Assembly: GCF_009830945.1 (NCBI RefSeq) | Contig: NZ_VWVV01000004.1 | Coordinates: 124,001-188,000 of the forward strand | Length of the DNA: 64,000 nucleotides | Reading direction: 5' to 3' | Origin: Nocardiopsis sp. FR4 | GTDB lineage: Bacteria > Actinomycetota > Actinomycetes > Streptosporangiales > Streptosporangiaceae | In this document: positions 36,960 to 43,978 of the stretch, piece after piece | How the letters are laid out: every line of letters begins with the position of its first letter | Position numbering within the stretch: position 1 is the stretch's first letter | Made by a program: the position numbers and the translations under genes | Notes under the pieces: generated by a model | Told to the model about the DNA's origin: nothing | Database searches by the model: none | Seen by the model: only the letters and a program-made list of their open reading frames with translations

Positions 36960-37769
36960 TCACCGTCCTCCGCGGTGGGTGCCTCCGGGTGTGTTCGGCC
37001 CGGCTTCCGCGAGCGGTTCGGTGAACAGGGCCCGGAATCCGCGCAGGAGTTCCGGCGACAGGGCGACGACCTTCTGTTCCGGGTAGGGCCGCTCGGGCGG
37101 GGGAACGTAGCCGGGCTCCCCCCGCCGGGGCAGGCGCCCTTCGGCGTCCGCCAGGTGGGGGCCGTAGTAGAACCAGCAGATCTGCGCCACCTGCTCCGTG
37201 AACAGTACGGGGTGCACGTCTCGCGGATACATCCGCATGTGGCAGTAGGTCGCCCGGAACTCCCCCCGGGGACCGAAGCCGTTGCCGTGCACCACGTGGC
37301 CGAAGACGTCGTGTACGGCGCGGAAGACGTCGTTGTGGGTGAACCGCACACCGCCGGACCGGAACGGGGAGGGCTCCCGCATTGGATGCGGGCCTCCGGT
37401 TCCCCGCGGGCCGTGCCCGGACCTGGTCAGGTAGACCAGGAGCACGCCCGTGGAGAGCACGCTCCGGCGCAGCTGCCCGGAGTCCGCGTACGGGCTCCCC
37501 TCCCCGTGCCAGGGCTCGATCCGCAGACCGGCGTCCAGGAGCGCCCGGAACTGCATGAGGCTCTCGCGCTGAAGGCTGCGGTAGGAGCGGAGGAGCCACG
37601 GGGGCGCGGGCGCCGCGGGAGCGCGGTGGAAGCTCTCCGCCACCGCACGGCAGTACTCCTCGTCCCAGTCCAGGCGCGTGCCCGGGAGGCCGCGCAGGCT
37701 GCGGCCGGCCCCGGGGAAGCGCCTCTCCACGTAGTCCTCGGCGACCGCCTCGAAGTCGAACCGAACCAC
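36960..37769 (-). CDS. Unrecognised protein with HDxFGH...E motif
   Basis: 269 aa from a GTG preceded by GGAGGT; in-frame TTG (37811) and ATG (37808) starts would add 13-14 residues but have no ribosome site. The core is 'VRFTHNDVFRAVHDVFGHVV', then 'GFGPRGEFRATYCHMRMYP' and 'VLFTEQVAQICWFYYGPHL'. The HDxFGH...TE spacing recalls both the iron-binding HDxxGH...E of aromatic amino acid hydroxylases and a conserved domain of phage/conjugative polyvalent proteins. A mononuclear metal enzyme is possible but not shown. Divergent from the adenosine deaminase-like gene across an AT-rich island. Confidence 0.55.
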   Translation of the reverse strand: MVRFDFEAVAEDYVERRFPGAGRSLRGLPGTRLDWDEEYCRAVAESFHRAPAAPAPPWLLRSYRSLQRESLMQFRALLDAGLRIEPWHGEGSPYADSGQLRRSVLSTGVLLVYLTRSGHGPRGTGGPHPMREPSPFRSGGVRFTHNDVFRAVHDVFGHVVHGNGFGPRGEFRATYCHMRMYPRDVHPVLFTEQVAQICWFYYGPHLADAEGRLPRRGEPGYVPPPERPYPEQKVVALSPELLRGFRALFTEPLAEAGPNTPGGTHRGGR

Positions 37770-37867
37770 GGGACCTCCGCACGGTAGGCGTCCTGGGCGA
37801 CAGAACATCAATTCACTACATTATTGTATAGCAATTCAGCACAGGACATTGAGCCAGGAGGACTCCC

Positions 37868-38965
37868 GTGCACACGCTTCCCCCCGGAGCCGAAGACCCG
37901 TCCGGCGTCGACGCCCTACTGTCCGCGCTGCCCAAGGTCGAACTGCACCTGCACCTGCTGGGAGCGGCACCGCCCGCGACCGTGGCGGCTCTGGCCCGCC
38001 GCAGTCCGCCGTGCGACGTGCCCACCGACACAGCCAGCGTGCGCGACTACTTCTCATTCACCGACTTCGCGCACTTCATCGAGGTGTACACGGCCGTCAA
38101 CGCCCTCGTGACGAGCGGCGACGACGTCGGGGGGCTGGTGGCCGGCCTGGGCGCGGACCTCGCCGGGCGCGCGGTGCGCTACGCGGAGGTGACCGTCACC
38201 CCGCTCTCCCACCTGCGCTCGGGGACGGGGCCGGCCGAACTGGCGCACGCCCTGGCCCGGGGCCGGGACCTGGTCGCGGAGCGACACGGCGTCACCGTCA
38301 ACTGGATCTTCGACGCCTCCGGGGACGACGGGCCGCAGGGGGCGCTCGACACCGTCGACTGGGTACTCCGGTACCGGCCGGAGGGGACGGTGGGCTTCGG
38401 GCTCGGGGGGCCCGAGGCCGGGGCTCCCCGTGCGCTCTTCCGGGAGGCGTTCGACAGGGCCAGGGCCAACGGCTTGCACAGCGTTCCCCACGCCGGGGAG
38501 ACGACGACCGCCGAAGAGGTCTGGGACGCCGTCCGGCTGCTGGGCGCCGAACGCGTCGGCCACGGGATCCGCGCCGCGGACGACCCGGACCTGGTGGGGT
38601 ACCTGGCCGAGCACGGCATCCCCCTGGAGGTGTGCCCGACATCGAACCTGCGCACCGGCGCCGTGCCCTCGCTCGCACTGCACCCGCTGCCCGAACTCCT
38701 CGAAGCGGGCGTCCCCGTGGTGCTGGGAAGCGACGACCCGGCCATGTTCGACACCGACCTCGACCGCGAGTACCGGCTCTGCCGTGAGCTGTGGGGACTC
38801 CCCGCGCCGCGGATACTGGACCTGGCCGAGACGGGCGTGCGCGCGGCGTTCTGCGGGGAGTCCCTGCGCAAGGCGATGCTGGACGACATCGCCAGGCTGC
38901 GCGGGGAGTTCGGCGGGGCCGGGGTGAGCGACCTCAGCCCCCCGCCAGGGGCGGAACGATCGTGA
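37868..38965 (+). CDS. Adenosine deaminase-family amidohydrolase
   Basis: 365 aa from a GTG after AGGAGGA. The zinc-dependent deaminase motifs are all present: 'KVELHLHLLGA' (HxH), 'HSVPHAGETT' (His ligand plus catalytic Glu), 'ERVGHGIRA' and 'VVLGSDDPAMFDTD' (Asp ligands). The loop after HLHL reads LGA instead of the EGT usual in adenosine deaminase, so the substrate may differ. A purine deaminase is not an expected part of an enediyne route; it could act on a nucleotide-like intermediate, a cofactor by-product such as adenosine, or something new. Confidence 0.85.
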   Translation: MHTLPPGAEDPSGVDALLSALPKVELHLHLLGAAPPATVAALARRSPPCDVPTDTASVRDYFSFTDFAHFIEVYTAVNALVTSGDDVGGLVAGLGADLAGRAVRYAEVTVTPLSHLRSGTGPAELAHALARGRDLVAERHGVTVNWIFDASGDDGPQGALDTVDWVLRYRPEGTVGFGLGGPEAGAPRALFREAFDRARANGLHSVPHAGETTTAEEVWDAVRLLGAERVGHGIRAADDPDLVGYLAEHGIPLEVCPTSNLRTGAVPSLALHPLPELLEAGVPVVLGSDDPAMFDTDLDREYRLCRELWGLPAPRILDLAETGVRAAFCGESLRKAMLDDIARLRGEFGGAGVSDLSPPPGAERS

Positions 38966-39200
38966 CCGTCGCGCCGGGTCGGACCGGGGTCGTGGCCCGC
39001 TCCCCCCGGGGCACGAACTCCTCGTCCAGGTAGACGTTGAAGTAGCCCAGGGGCTCGCCCTCACCGTCGAGGAGGCGGTGGCGGTAGGCGGGTCGGCTCG
39101 CGGCGAAGTCCCGCAGGACCTCGCGCAGGGTGCCCTCGCGGGCCTCGAACCGCGTCTGCCCTCCCTGCGTCCACGCCGACGACAGCACGATCGTGATCAT
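38934..39200 (-). CDS. ThiS/MoaD-like sulfur carrier protein
   Basis: 88 aa. Ubiquitin-like beta-grasp protein: 'TLREVLRDFAASRP', 'LGYFNVYLDEEFVPRGERAT' and 'GATVTIVPPLAGG' match MoaD/ThiS and end in the diagnostic Gly-Gly that is adenylated and converted to a thiocarboxylate. Such carriers deliver sulfide to thiazole, molybdopterin and, in secondary metabolism, to thiosugars and thioacids (BexX in BE-7585A, for example). The 32-base convergent overlap with the deaminase gene is unusual. No E1-like activating enzyme is in the window; a housekeeping MoeB/ThiF could serve, with the SufS-like enzyme as sulfur donor. Confidence 0.85.
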   Translation of the reverse strand: MITIVLSSAWTQGGQTRFEAREGTLREVLRDFAASRPAYRHRLLDGEGEPLGYFNVYLDEEFVPRGERATTPVRPGATVTIVPPLAGG

Positions 39201-39291
39201 TGTTCCGCTCCTCCTGGCCCGGGGCCTGTCGTGTGCTGGGGACCGGGGCGGTCGCGCGGGGTGCGCGCCCCCGGAGACGGGGCGGTGCGCC

Positions 39292-40161
39292 CTAGGTGTC
39301 CCTGGCGCACCGGAACCCCGTGGCGAAGTTGGACCAGCCGTCCGGGTCTCCGTACATCCGCTCGCAGCACCGCACCTGGTAGCGGAAGTTCATCCAGGAG
39401 CCGCCCCGAATCACCCTGTAGCGCCCCATCACCGCGCGCAGCGTGGCGTCGCACTCGGAGGCCTCGTCGTAGAGGTGGGCGACGGTCGAGTTCCACTCGT
39501 AGACGTTGCCGGCCATGTCGGAGCAGCCGAAGACGCTGTCCCCGGCGGGTCCGAAGGCCCCCACCGGGGTGGTCTGCGGCATCGGCCCGCTCACGGAGCA
39601 GACCGCCTCCCACCACCGCCGCCACTGCTCGGGCGTGTGGAGGGCGCCGGCATGGTACTCCGCCGTGTTGGCGTCGTCCTGTTTCCAGACGTCGCCCCAG
39701 GGCCAGATACGGAATCCGGGTCCACGCGCCGCGAACTCCCACTCCGACTCGGTCGGGAGCCGCTTCCCCGCCCACTCCGCGTAGCGGTTCGCGTCCTCGA
39801 AGGAAATGTGGACGACGGGGTGGTCCTCGTAGCCCGCGGTCCCGGGCGCATCCCCTCCGGCCGGACGGCGCCAACAGGCCCCCGCGCGCTCCTCCCAGTA
39901 GCGGGAGCCGTAGACCATGCCGCGGCCCGCCCGTTCGGCGCTGGTCCGGTAGCCGGTGTCCCGGGCGAACTCGGCGAACTCGGCGACGGTAACGGGGTAC
40001 TTGTCCATCCAGTACGGCGGCACGGTCTCCGGGCGCTGGGGGACCTCGTCGCGGAACCACTCCCCCGGAAAGGGCTGGCTCTCGCGCTCCAGCCACTCAA
40101 GCACCCACGGCGGGGATCCCTTCTGGAACTCCCCGCCCGGCACGTACACCATCTCGCCCAT
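39292..40161 (-). CDS. FGE/SUMF1-family protein lacking the catalytic cysteines
   Basis: 289 aa; ATG after GAGGT. Full FGE fold: 'VYVPGGEFQKGSP', 'YWMDKYPVTVAEFAEFARD', 'HPVVHISFEDANRYAEWAG', 'RLPTESEWEFAARG', 'SDMAGNVYEWNS', 'YRVIRGGSWMNFRYQVRCCE' and 'SNFATGFRCARDT'. In genuine FGE, GGS is followed by two copper-binding cysteines (CHxxYC-type); here those positions hold Asn and Val, with a shifted CC pair. It is therefore probably not a formylglycine maker; C-S bond forming, hydroxylating or other roles seen in the wider family are options. It lies between the sulfur carrier and the CalC-like gene. Confidence 0.8.
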   Translation of the reverse strand: MGEMVYVPGGEFQKGSPPWVLEWLERESQPFPGEWFRDEVPQRPETVPPYWMDKYPVTVAEFAEFARDTGYRTSAERAGRGMVYGSRYWEERAGACWRRPAGGDAPGTAGYEDHPVVHISFEDANRYAEWAGKRLPTESEWEFAARGPGFRIWPWGDVWKQDDANTAEYHAGALHTPEQWRRWWEAVCSVSGPMPQTTPVGAFGPAGDSVFGCSDMAGNVYEWNSTVAHLYDEASECDATLRAVMGRYRVIRGGSWMNFRYQVRCCERMYGDPDGWSNFATGFRCARDT

Positions 40162-40196
40162 GCAGCAGACCTCGTTCCGTCGAGCAGTACGCCCAA

Positions 40197-40225
40197 ATAC
40201 TATATTAATATATAGCGAACTTGAA
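40197..40225 (-). promoter_or_regulatory. Promoter and palindrome of the FGE-like gene
   Basis: On the minus strand TTCAAG, a 17-base spacer and TAGTAT. The spacer holds the perfect 12-base palindrome TATATTAATATA (40201-40212), a likely operator. Located 36 bases before the start codon. Confidence 0.45.
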
Positions 40226-40246
40226 CGACGCCCCTCGGAGACGCAT

Positions 40247-40275
40247 CGCGCCGGAGCCCCGGCGGCTCCGGCGCG
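40247..40275 (-). terminator. Terminator after the CalC-like gene
   Basis: Perfect 12-bp inverted repeat CGCGCCGGAGCC / GGCTCCGGCGCG with a 5-base loop, just past the stop codon at 40283. It separates this gene from the FGE-like gene. Confidence 0.7.
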
Positions 40276-40282
40276 GACCGAA

Positions 40283-40879
40283 CTAGGCGCCCTTGAGGGA
40301 GCGCGAGTAGGCGATCTCGACCTCCCGGGCCCAGAGGGCGCCGCGCTCCGCGGCGCGCTTCTCCAGCTCGGGGGTGAACTCGAACCACTCCGACGTCGGC
40401 GCGTCCGGGGTCTCCCCCTTGAGGTAGCTCTCCAGGAAGTCCAGCGGCATCTCCCAGCCGACACCCACGCCCCAGTCCCCCGTCTCCGGGTTGTTGACCA
40501 GGAAGGAGTCGCTCACAGAGGCGTGCTCGAGTTCGAGCACGGTGCCACCGCCCCCGGCCTCGGACAGGCGCAGTTCCACGTACGCGACGGGATCGTCTCC
40601 GTACTCCCACGTGAGCGCGAGGAGGCTGGGCTCCTCGCACCGCAGGATCTTGCCGCTGGCGTTGCCCTCCAGGGCGAAGTGGCCCCCTTCCCGGAAGTCC
40701 CCCGTCGGTTCCATGAACCACCGGTTGATCCGTTTCGGATCGGTGCAGGCGTTCCAGACGTCCTGCACGGGCGCGTCATAGGTACGACGGATCAGCGCGG
40801 TGTGGGCCTCCCCCGCGTCGATGGTCCGGCGCCCCACTTCCCGGTGGGTCTCCGCAGAAGAGCTGGCGGCCTCGGTCAT
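40283..40879 (-). CDS. SRPBCC/AHSA1-domain protein, CalC-like
   Basis: 198 aa; ATG after GGGAGAGAG. A single START/Bet v1-like helix-grip domain of the AHSA1 type: 'ALIRRTYDAPVQDVWNACTD', 'INRWFMEPTGDFREGGHFAL', 'ILRCEEPSLLALTWEYGDD', 'GVGVGWEMPLDFLESYL'. CalC, the self-sacrificing resistance protein of the calicheamicin producer, and its relatives have this fold and are cleaved by the activated drug at a glycine. Its place in a cluster with unbVU, and a promoter that shares the ArsR-type operator with the exporter, support a resistance role. AHSA1 proteins are common, so the function is inferred. Confidence 0.75.
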   Translation of the reverse strand: MTEAASSSAETHREVGRRTIDAGEAHTALIRRTYDAPVQDVWNACTDPKRINRWFMEPTGDFREGGHFALEGNASGKILRCEEPSLLALTWEYGDDPVAYVELRLSEAGGGGTVLELEHASVSDSFLVNNPETGDWGVGVGWEMPLDFLESYLKGETPDAPTSEWFEFTPELEKRAAERGALWAREVEIAYSRSLKGA

Positions 40880-40948
40880 CTCTCTCCCCCATTCCTTTCC
40901 TGTGGACGGTCGGCGGCCGCCTCGGCGGCCGCCGCCATGTCGCTGACA

Positions 40949-40977
40949 ATTATGCAATCCAGCCTTATATAAGGCAA
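40949..40977 (-). promoter_or_regulatory. Operator-promoter of the CalC-like gene
   Basis: Minus-strand -35 TTGCCT (40972-40977), 17-base spacer, -10 CATAAT (40949-40954). The -35 and spacer form TTGCCTTATATAAGGC (40962-40977), which contains the perfect palindrome GCCTTATATAAGGC and matches the element at the arsR and drrA promoters. Confidence 0.65.
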
Positions 40978-40985
40978 GGCTAATA

Positions 40986-41738
40986 CTAGGTGCGGACCCG
41001 ACCCTGTCCCCGGACGCCCACGAACAGGCCCCGCCCGGTCAGCCACCCCTCGTGGAAGTCGACCTCGCACCCGGCGCTGGTGAACGCCTCGCGGTACTCG
41101 CCCTCCGTGAACATCATCAGGTACTCCGTCTCCGTGAACGCCCGGACCCCCGAGGCTTCGGCGACGACCCAGTGGGCCTCCAGCCGGGTCGCGCGGCCGG
41201 CCCGGGTCGAGTGCGACACACGGGCGATGGTCCGGCCGTCCCGGCGCACGAGGTCCCCCGCGACATGGCCGTCGAGGAAGCGCTCGGGAAACCACCAGGG
41301 TTCGACGATGAGCACCCCGCCGGGCACCAGGTGGGCGGCCATCCGCCGCACCGCATCCCTCAGCTCAGCGACGCTCCGTACGTAGTTCACAGAGGTGAAC
41401 AGGCACGTGACGGCGTCGAAGAGGCGGCCGAGGTCGAAGTCCCGCATGTCCCCGGCGTGGACCGGTACCGACGGCAGCCGCCGGCGCGCCCTGTCCCGCA
41501 TCGCCTCGGCGGGCTCCAGGCCCTCGGTGTGGTCGAACAGCCCGGAGAGGACCTCCAGGTGCGCTCCGGCCCCGCATCCCACGTCGAGCAGGGAGGAGGA
41601 GCCGGGTGCGGCCGAGCGCACGCGCCGGGCCACGTCCTCCGCCTCGGCCTCCCAGTCCTTGCCCCGTGCCCGGTACATGCACTCATAGACGTCGGCGTGC
41701 TCCGGGCCGAAGGCCTCGACGGGGCGGGACGGGGACAT
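40986..41738 (-). CDS. TylM1/DesVI-type aminosugar N-methyltransferase
   Basis: 250 aa. Matches dTDP-aminosugar N-methyltransferases over its whole length: 'YECMYRARGKDWEAEAEDVA', SAM motif 'SLLDVGCGAGAHLEVL', 'HAGDMRDFDLGRLFDAVTCL', 'PGGVLIVEPWWFPERFLDGH' and 'TGRGLFVGVRG'. DesVI and TylM1 methylate the amine of nucleotide-bound 3-amino-deoxysugars; related proteins act on 4-amino sugars. With UDP-glucose dehydrogenase and a UDP-glucuronate decarboxylase-like enzyme in the same locus, methylation of a 4-aminopentose is a good guess. Also the first gene before the CalC-like gene, but that one has its own promoter. Confidence 0.9.
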   Translation of the reverse strand: MSPSRPVEAFGPEHADVYECMYRARGKDWEAEAEDVARRVRSAAPGSSSLLDVGCGAGAHLEVLSGLFDHTEGLEPAEAMRDRARRRLPSVPVHAGDMRDFDLGRLFDAVTCLFTSVNYVRSVAELRDAVRRMAAHLVPGGVLIVEPWWFPERFLDGHVAGDLVRRDGRTIARVSHSTRAGRATRLEAHWVVAEASGVRAFTETEYLMMFTEGEYREAFTSAGCEVDFHEGWLTGRGLFVGVRGQGRVRT

Positions 41739-41820
41739 CGCTCCTCCTTCTTCCGCACCCGGGGAGTCCTCGCGCGGGAATCCCGGGCGGACGGCCAGGG
41801 CAGACTCGACGGCACACTAC

Positions 41821-41838
41821 ACTACGTCTTTATGTAGT
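41821..41838. promoter_or_regulatory. Inverted repeat upstream of the N-methyltransferase
   Basis: ACTAC (41821-41825) and GTAGT (41834-41838), 8 bases apart, in a short AT-rich island between the ABC permease end and the methyltransferase start. It resembles the half-site GTAGTA near the HxlR gene. Confidence 0.35.
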
Positions 41839-41851
41839 TCCAGGTGCGTAC

Positions 41852-42694
41852 TCAGCGTTGTTTGCGGTTGTAGAAGTACATCGTCGGCGGCGCGAAGAGC
41901 AGGATCAGGACCGCGCACGCCGCGAACCCGCTGACCAGCTCTCCCGGTGTGGCCGAACCGTGCATGAGACCGCGCACGACCGTGGCGGCGTGGCTCACGG
42001 GGTTGGCCGAGACCACCGGCTCCAGCCAGGACGGCATGGTGGACGGGTCGACGAGGATGTTGCTGCCGAAGACCAGGATGAACTGGAGCGGGAAGGTCGC
42101 CCCCTGCACGGCGGTCGGCGTGCGCATCATGACCCCGAACAGCGTCCACACCCACGCCAGGCTGAAGGTGAAGAGCTGGAGGAAGAGCAGGGCCAGGAGT
42201 ACGCCCACCAGCCCGCCCTCGGGGCGGAAACCGAGCAGCAGGCCGAGGAGCACGGGCACGGCCGAGGCGACGGCGTACCGGACGACGTCGCCCAGCATGG
42301 AGCCCACCAGGACCGACGGCCTCCAGACGGGCAGCGACCGGAACCGGTCGAACGTCCCCTTGGCCATGTCCTGGTTGAGCGTGATACCGGTGTACATGCT
42401 CGTGAGCGCCACGGCCAGGACGACGACGCCGGGCAGGAAATACTGGAGGTAGTCCGCCGGGGAACCCGACACCGCGCCGCCGAACAGGTACGTGAACAGC
42501 AGCGTGAACATGATCGGGAAGATGATCGCGTCGCTGAGCTGGTCGGGTACGTGCTTGATCTTCAGCAGCGCCCGCCAGGCGAAGGCCAGGGACGCGGCCG
42601 TGCGCCCCGCGCGGCTCGGGCGCTCGGAACCGATCAGCACCTCGCGCAGCGAGGAGCGGTCGAGGTCGTTGACGGGTGCGGCAGGAGCGCTCAT
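41852..42694 (-). CDS. ABC-2 type exporter permease (DrrB-like)
   Basis: 280 aa. Six membrane segments in the ABC-2 arrangement, with '[21 protein letters not shown]' at the first helix, '[20 protein letters not shown]' and '[15 protein letters not shown]', as in DrrB of the daunorubicin exporter. The N-terminus overlaps the ATPase stop by 4 bases (ATGA). With the ATPase it forms a drug efflux pump whose promoter carries the same operator as the CalC-like gene, so export of the cluster product is likely. Confidence 0.9.
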   Translation of the reverse strand: MSAPAAPVNDLDRSSLREVLIGSERPSRAGRTAASLAFAWRALLKIKHVPDQLSDAIIFPIMFTLLFTYLFGGAVSGSPADYLQYFLPGVVVLAVALTSMYTGITLNQDMAKGTFDRFRSLPVWRPSVLVGSMLGDVVRYAVASAVPVLLGLLLGFRPEGGLVGVLLALLFLQLFTFSLAWVWTLFGVMMRTPTAVQGATFPLQFILVFGSNILVDPSTMPSWLEPVVSANPVSHAATVVRGLMHGSATPGELVSGFAACAVLILLFAPPTMYFYNRKQR

Positions 42695-43674
42695 CGGAGG
42701 GCCTCCTCTTCCTCGGAACCGACGGTGGTGGTCCTGTGTCCGGTCATGGCGAGGAACGCCTCGTCCAGACTCGGCTGGTCAGCGGTGAACTCGCTCACCT
42801 CCACACCCGCGCGCGACAGTTCGGTGATGGCCAGCGCGGCCCGGTCGGGCTCGGATATCGGCACGGACAGCCTCCCCGTCCCCGGATCCCAGGTCGAGTC
42901 GACTCCGAAGTGGCGCGCCAGCAGGGCCTCGGCGTCCTCGCGCCGCAACGGGTCGCGGAGGCCGAGGCGCAGGGTGGCCTCCCCCGCGGCCTCCTTGATC
43001 TCCGCCGGAGTCCCCTTCGCGACCACCCTGCCCCCGTCGATGAGGGCGATGAAGTGCGCCAGGCGGTCGGCCTCCTCCAGGTTCTGCGTGGTGAGCAGGA
43101 CCGTGGTCCCGGCCTCGACCATCGCCCGGACGATGTCCCAGACCTGGCTGCGGCTGCGCGGATCGAGGCCGGTGGTCGGCTCGTCCAGGAAGAGCAGGTC
43201 GGGGGTGGTCACGATACTGGCCGCGATGTCGATGCGCCGCTTCTCCCCGCCGGAGTAGGTGCGCAGCAGCCGGTCTGCGGCGTCGGCGAGGTCGAACGCC
43301 TCGACGAGCTGGTCCGCCCTCCGCCGCGCCGCGCCCCGCCGGAAGCCCCGGAGCAGCGCCGCCAGCACCAGGTTCTCCCTGCCGGTCAGCTCCTCGTCCA
43401 CGGTGGTCGACTGGCCGGTCAGGCTCACACGGGAGCGGACGGAGTCGGCCTCGGCGACGACGTCGTGCCCCAGCACCCGGGCGGTGCCGGAGTCCGGCCG
43501 CGCGAGCGTGCTGAGGAGCCGGACCGTCGTCGTCTTGCCCGCGCCGTTGGGCCCGAGCAGGCCGTAGACGACACCGCGCGGCACGTTCATGTTCAGCCCG
43601 TCGACCGCGCGTCGGGAGCCGAAGCCCTTCACCAGGTCCACGGCCTCGATGGCCGGGCCCGAGTCCGAAGTCAT
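42691..43674 (-). CDS. ABC exporter ATPase (DrrA-like)
   Basis: 327 aa. '[20 protein letters not shown]' (Walker A), '[15 protein letters not shown]' (signature, SGGEKRR in place of SGGMRRR), '[13 protein letters not shown]' (Walker B) and '[13 protein letters not shown]' (H-loop position holds Gln, as in DrrA proteins). The C-terminal extension with '[22 protein letters not shown]' is the DrrA regulatory domain. First gene of a two-gene operon whose -35/spacer is the shared operator at 43818-43833. Confidence 0.92.
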   Translation of the reverse strand: MTSDSGPAIEAVDLVKGFGSRRAVDGLNMNVPRGVVYGLLGPNGAGKTTTVRLLSTLARPDSGTARVLGHDVVAEADSVRSRVSLTGQSTTVDEELTGRENLVLAALLRGFRRGAARRRADQLVEAFDLADAADRLLRTYSGGEKRRIDIAASIVTTPDLLFLDEPTTGLDPRSRSQVWDIVRAMVEAGTTVLLTTQNLEEADRLAHFIALIDGGRVVAKGTPAEIKEAAGEATLRLGLRDPLRREDAEALLARHFGVDSTWDPGTGRLSVPISEPDRAALAITELSRAGVEVSEFTADQPSLDEAFLAMTGHRTTTVGSEEEEALR

Positions 43675-43725
43675 GGCCTTCCTCCTCTGGGGTGGTGGGG
43701 TGGAGCGGCCCGCACCCTTCCCCGC

Positions 43726-43748
43726 GGCGCGGTCGCGTCGACCGCGCC
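43726..43748 (-). promoter_or_regulatory. Hairpin in the leader of the drrAB-like operon
   Basis: Perfect 10-bp stem GGCGCGGTCG / CGACCGCGCC with a 3-base loop, about 50 bases upstream of the ATPase start and inside the predicted transcript. It may be an attenuator or a stability element. Confidence 0.35.
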
Positions 43749-43805
43749 GGGGTCGCGGGTCCGGCGGGATGGCGCCCTGATGGCACCCCTGTGCTCATGG
43801 ACCAC

Positions 43806-43833
43806 AATAGAAGCTTTGGCTTATATAAGTCAA
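43806..43833 (-). promoter_or_regulatory. Operator-promoter of the drrAB-like exporter
   Basis: On the minus strand -35 TTGACT (43828-43833), 16-base spacer, -10 TCTATT (43806-43811). The -35 and spacer form TTGACTTATATAAGCC (43818-43833), identical over 16 bases to the arsR promoter element at 45253-45268. The same palindrome core could also affect the divergent glycosyltransferase 146 bases away. Confidence 0.7.
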
Positions 43834-43978
43834 TGCTACATTGAACGCGAAGAGCACGTGCGGATACGCGGAGCGACGTCTCCACGACAAACAGTACACC
43901 CCTATACACTACAGATTTTTATAGTTATTTTGGGCGTGGTCCCCAACAGGACCTCGACGCCACCATGCGAGGGAAGAC

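Larger units (their letters stand above)
43675..43978. other. Divergent control region, drrAB-like exporter / glycosyltransferase
   Basis: 304 bases. Nearest the exporter gene is a GC-rich hairpin (43726-43748). The centre and the right are AT-rich: the operator-promoter at 43806-43833, then a second AT-rich island at about 43900-43930 (CTATACACTACAG, TTTTTATAGTTATTTT) that probably holds the glycosyltransferase promoter. Short open frames here are not convincing. Confidence 0.6.
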
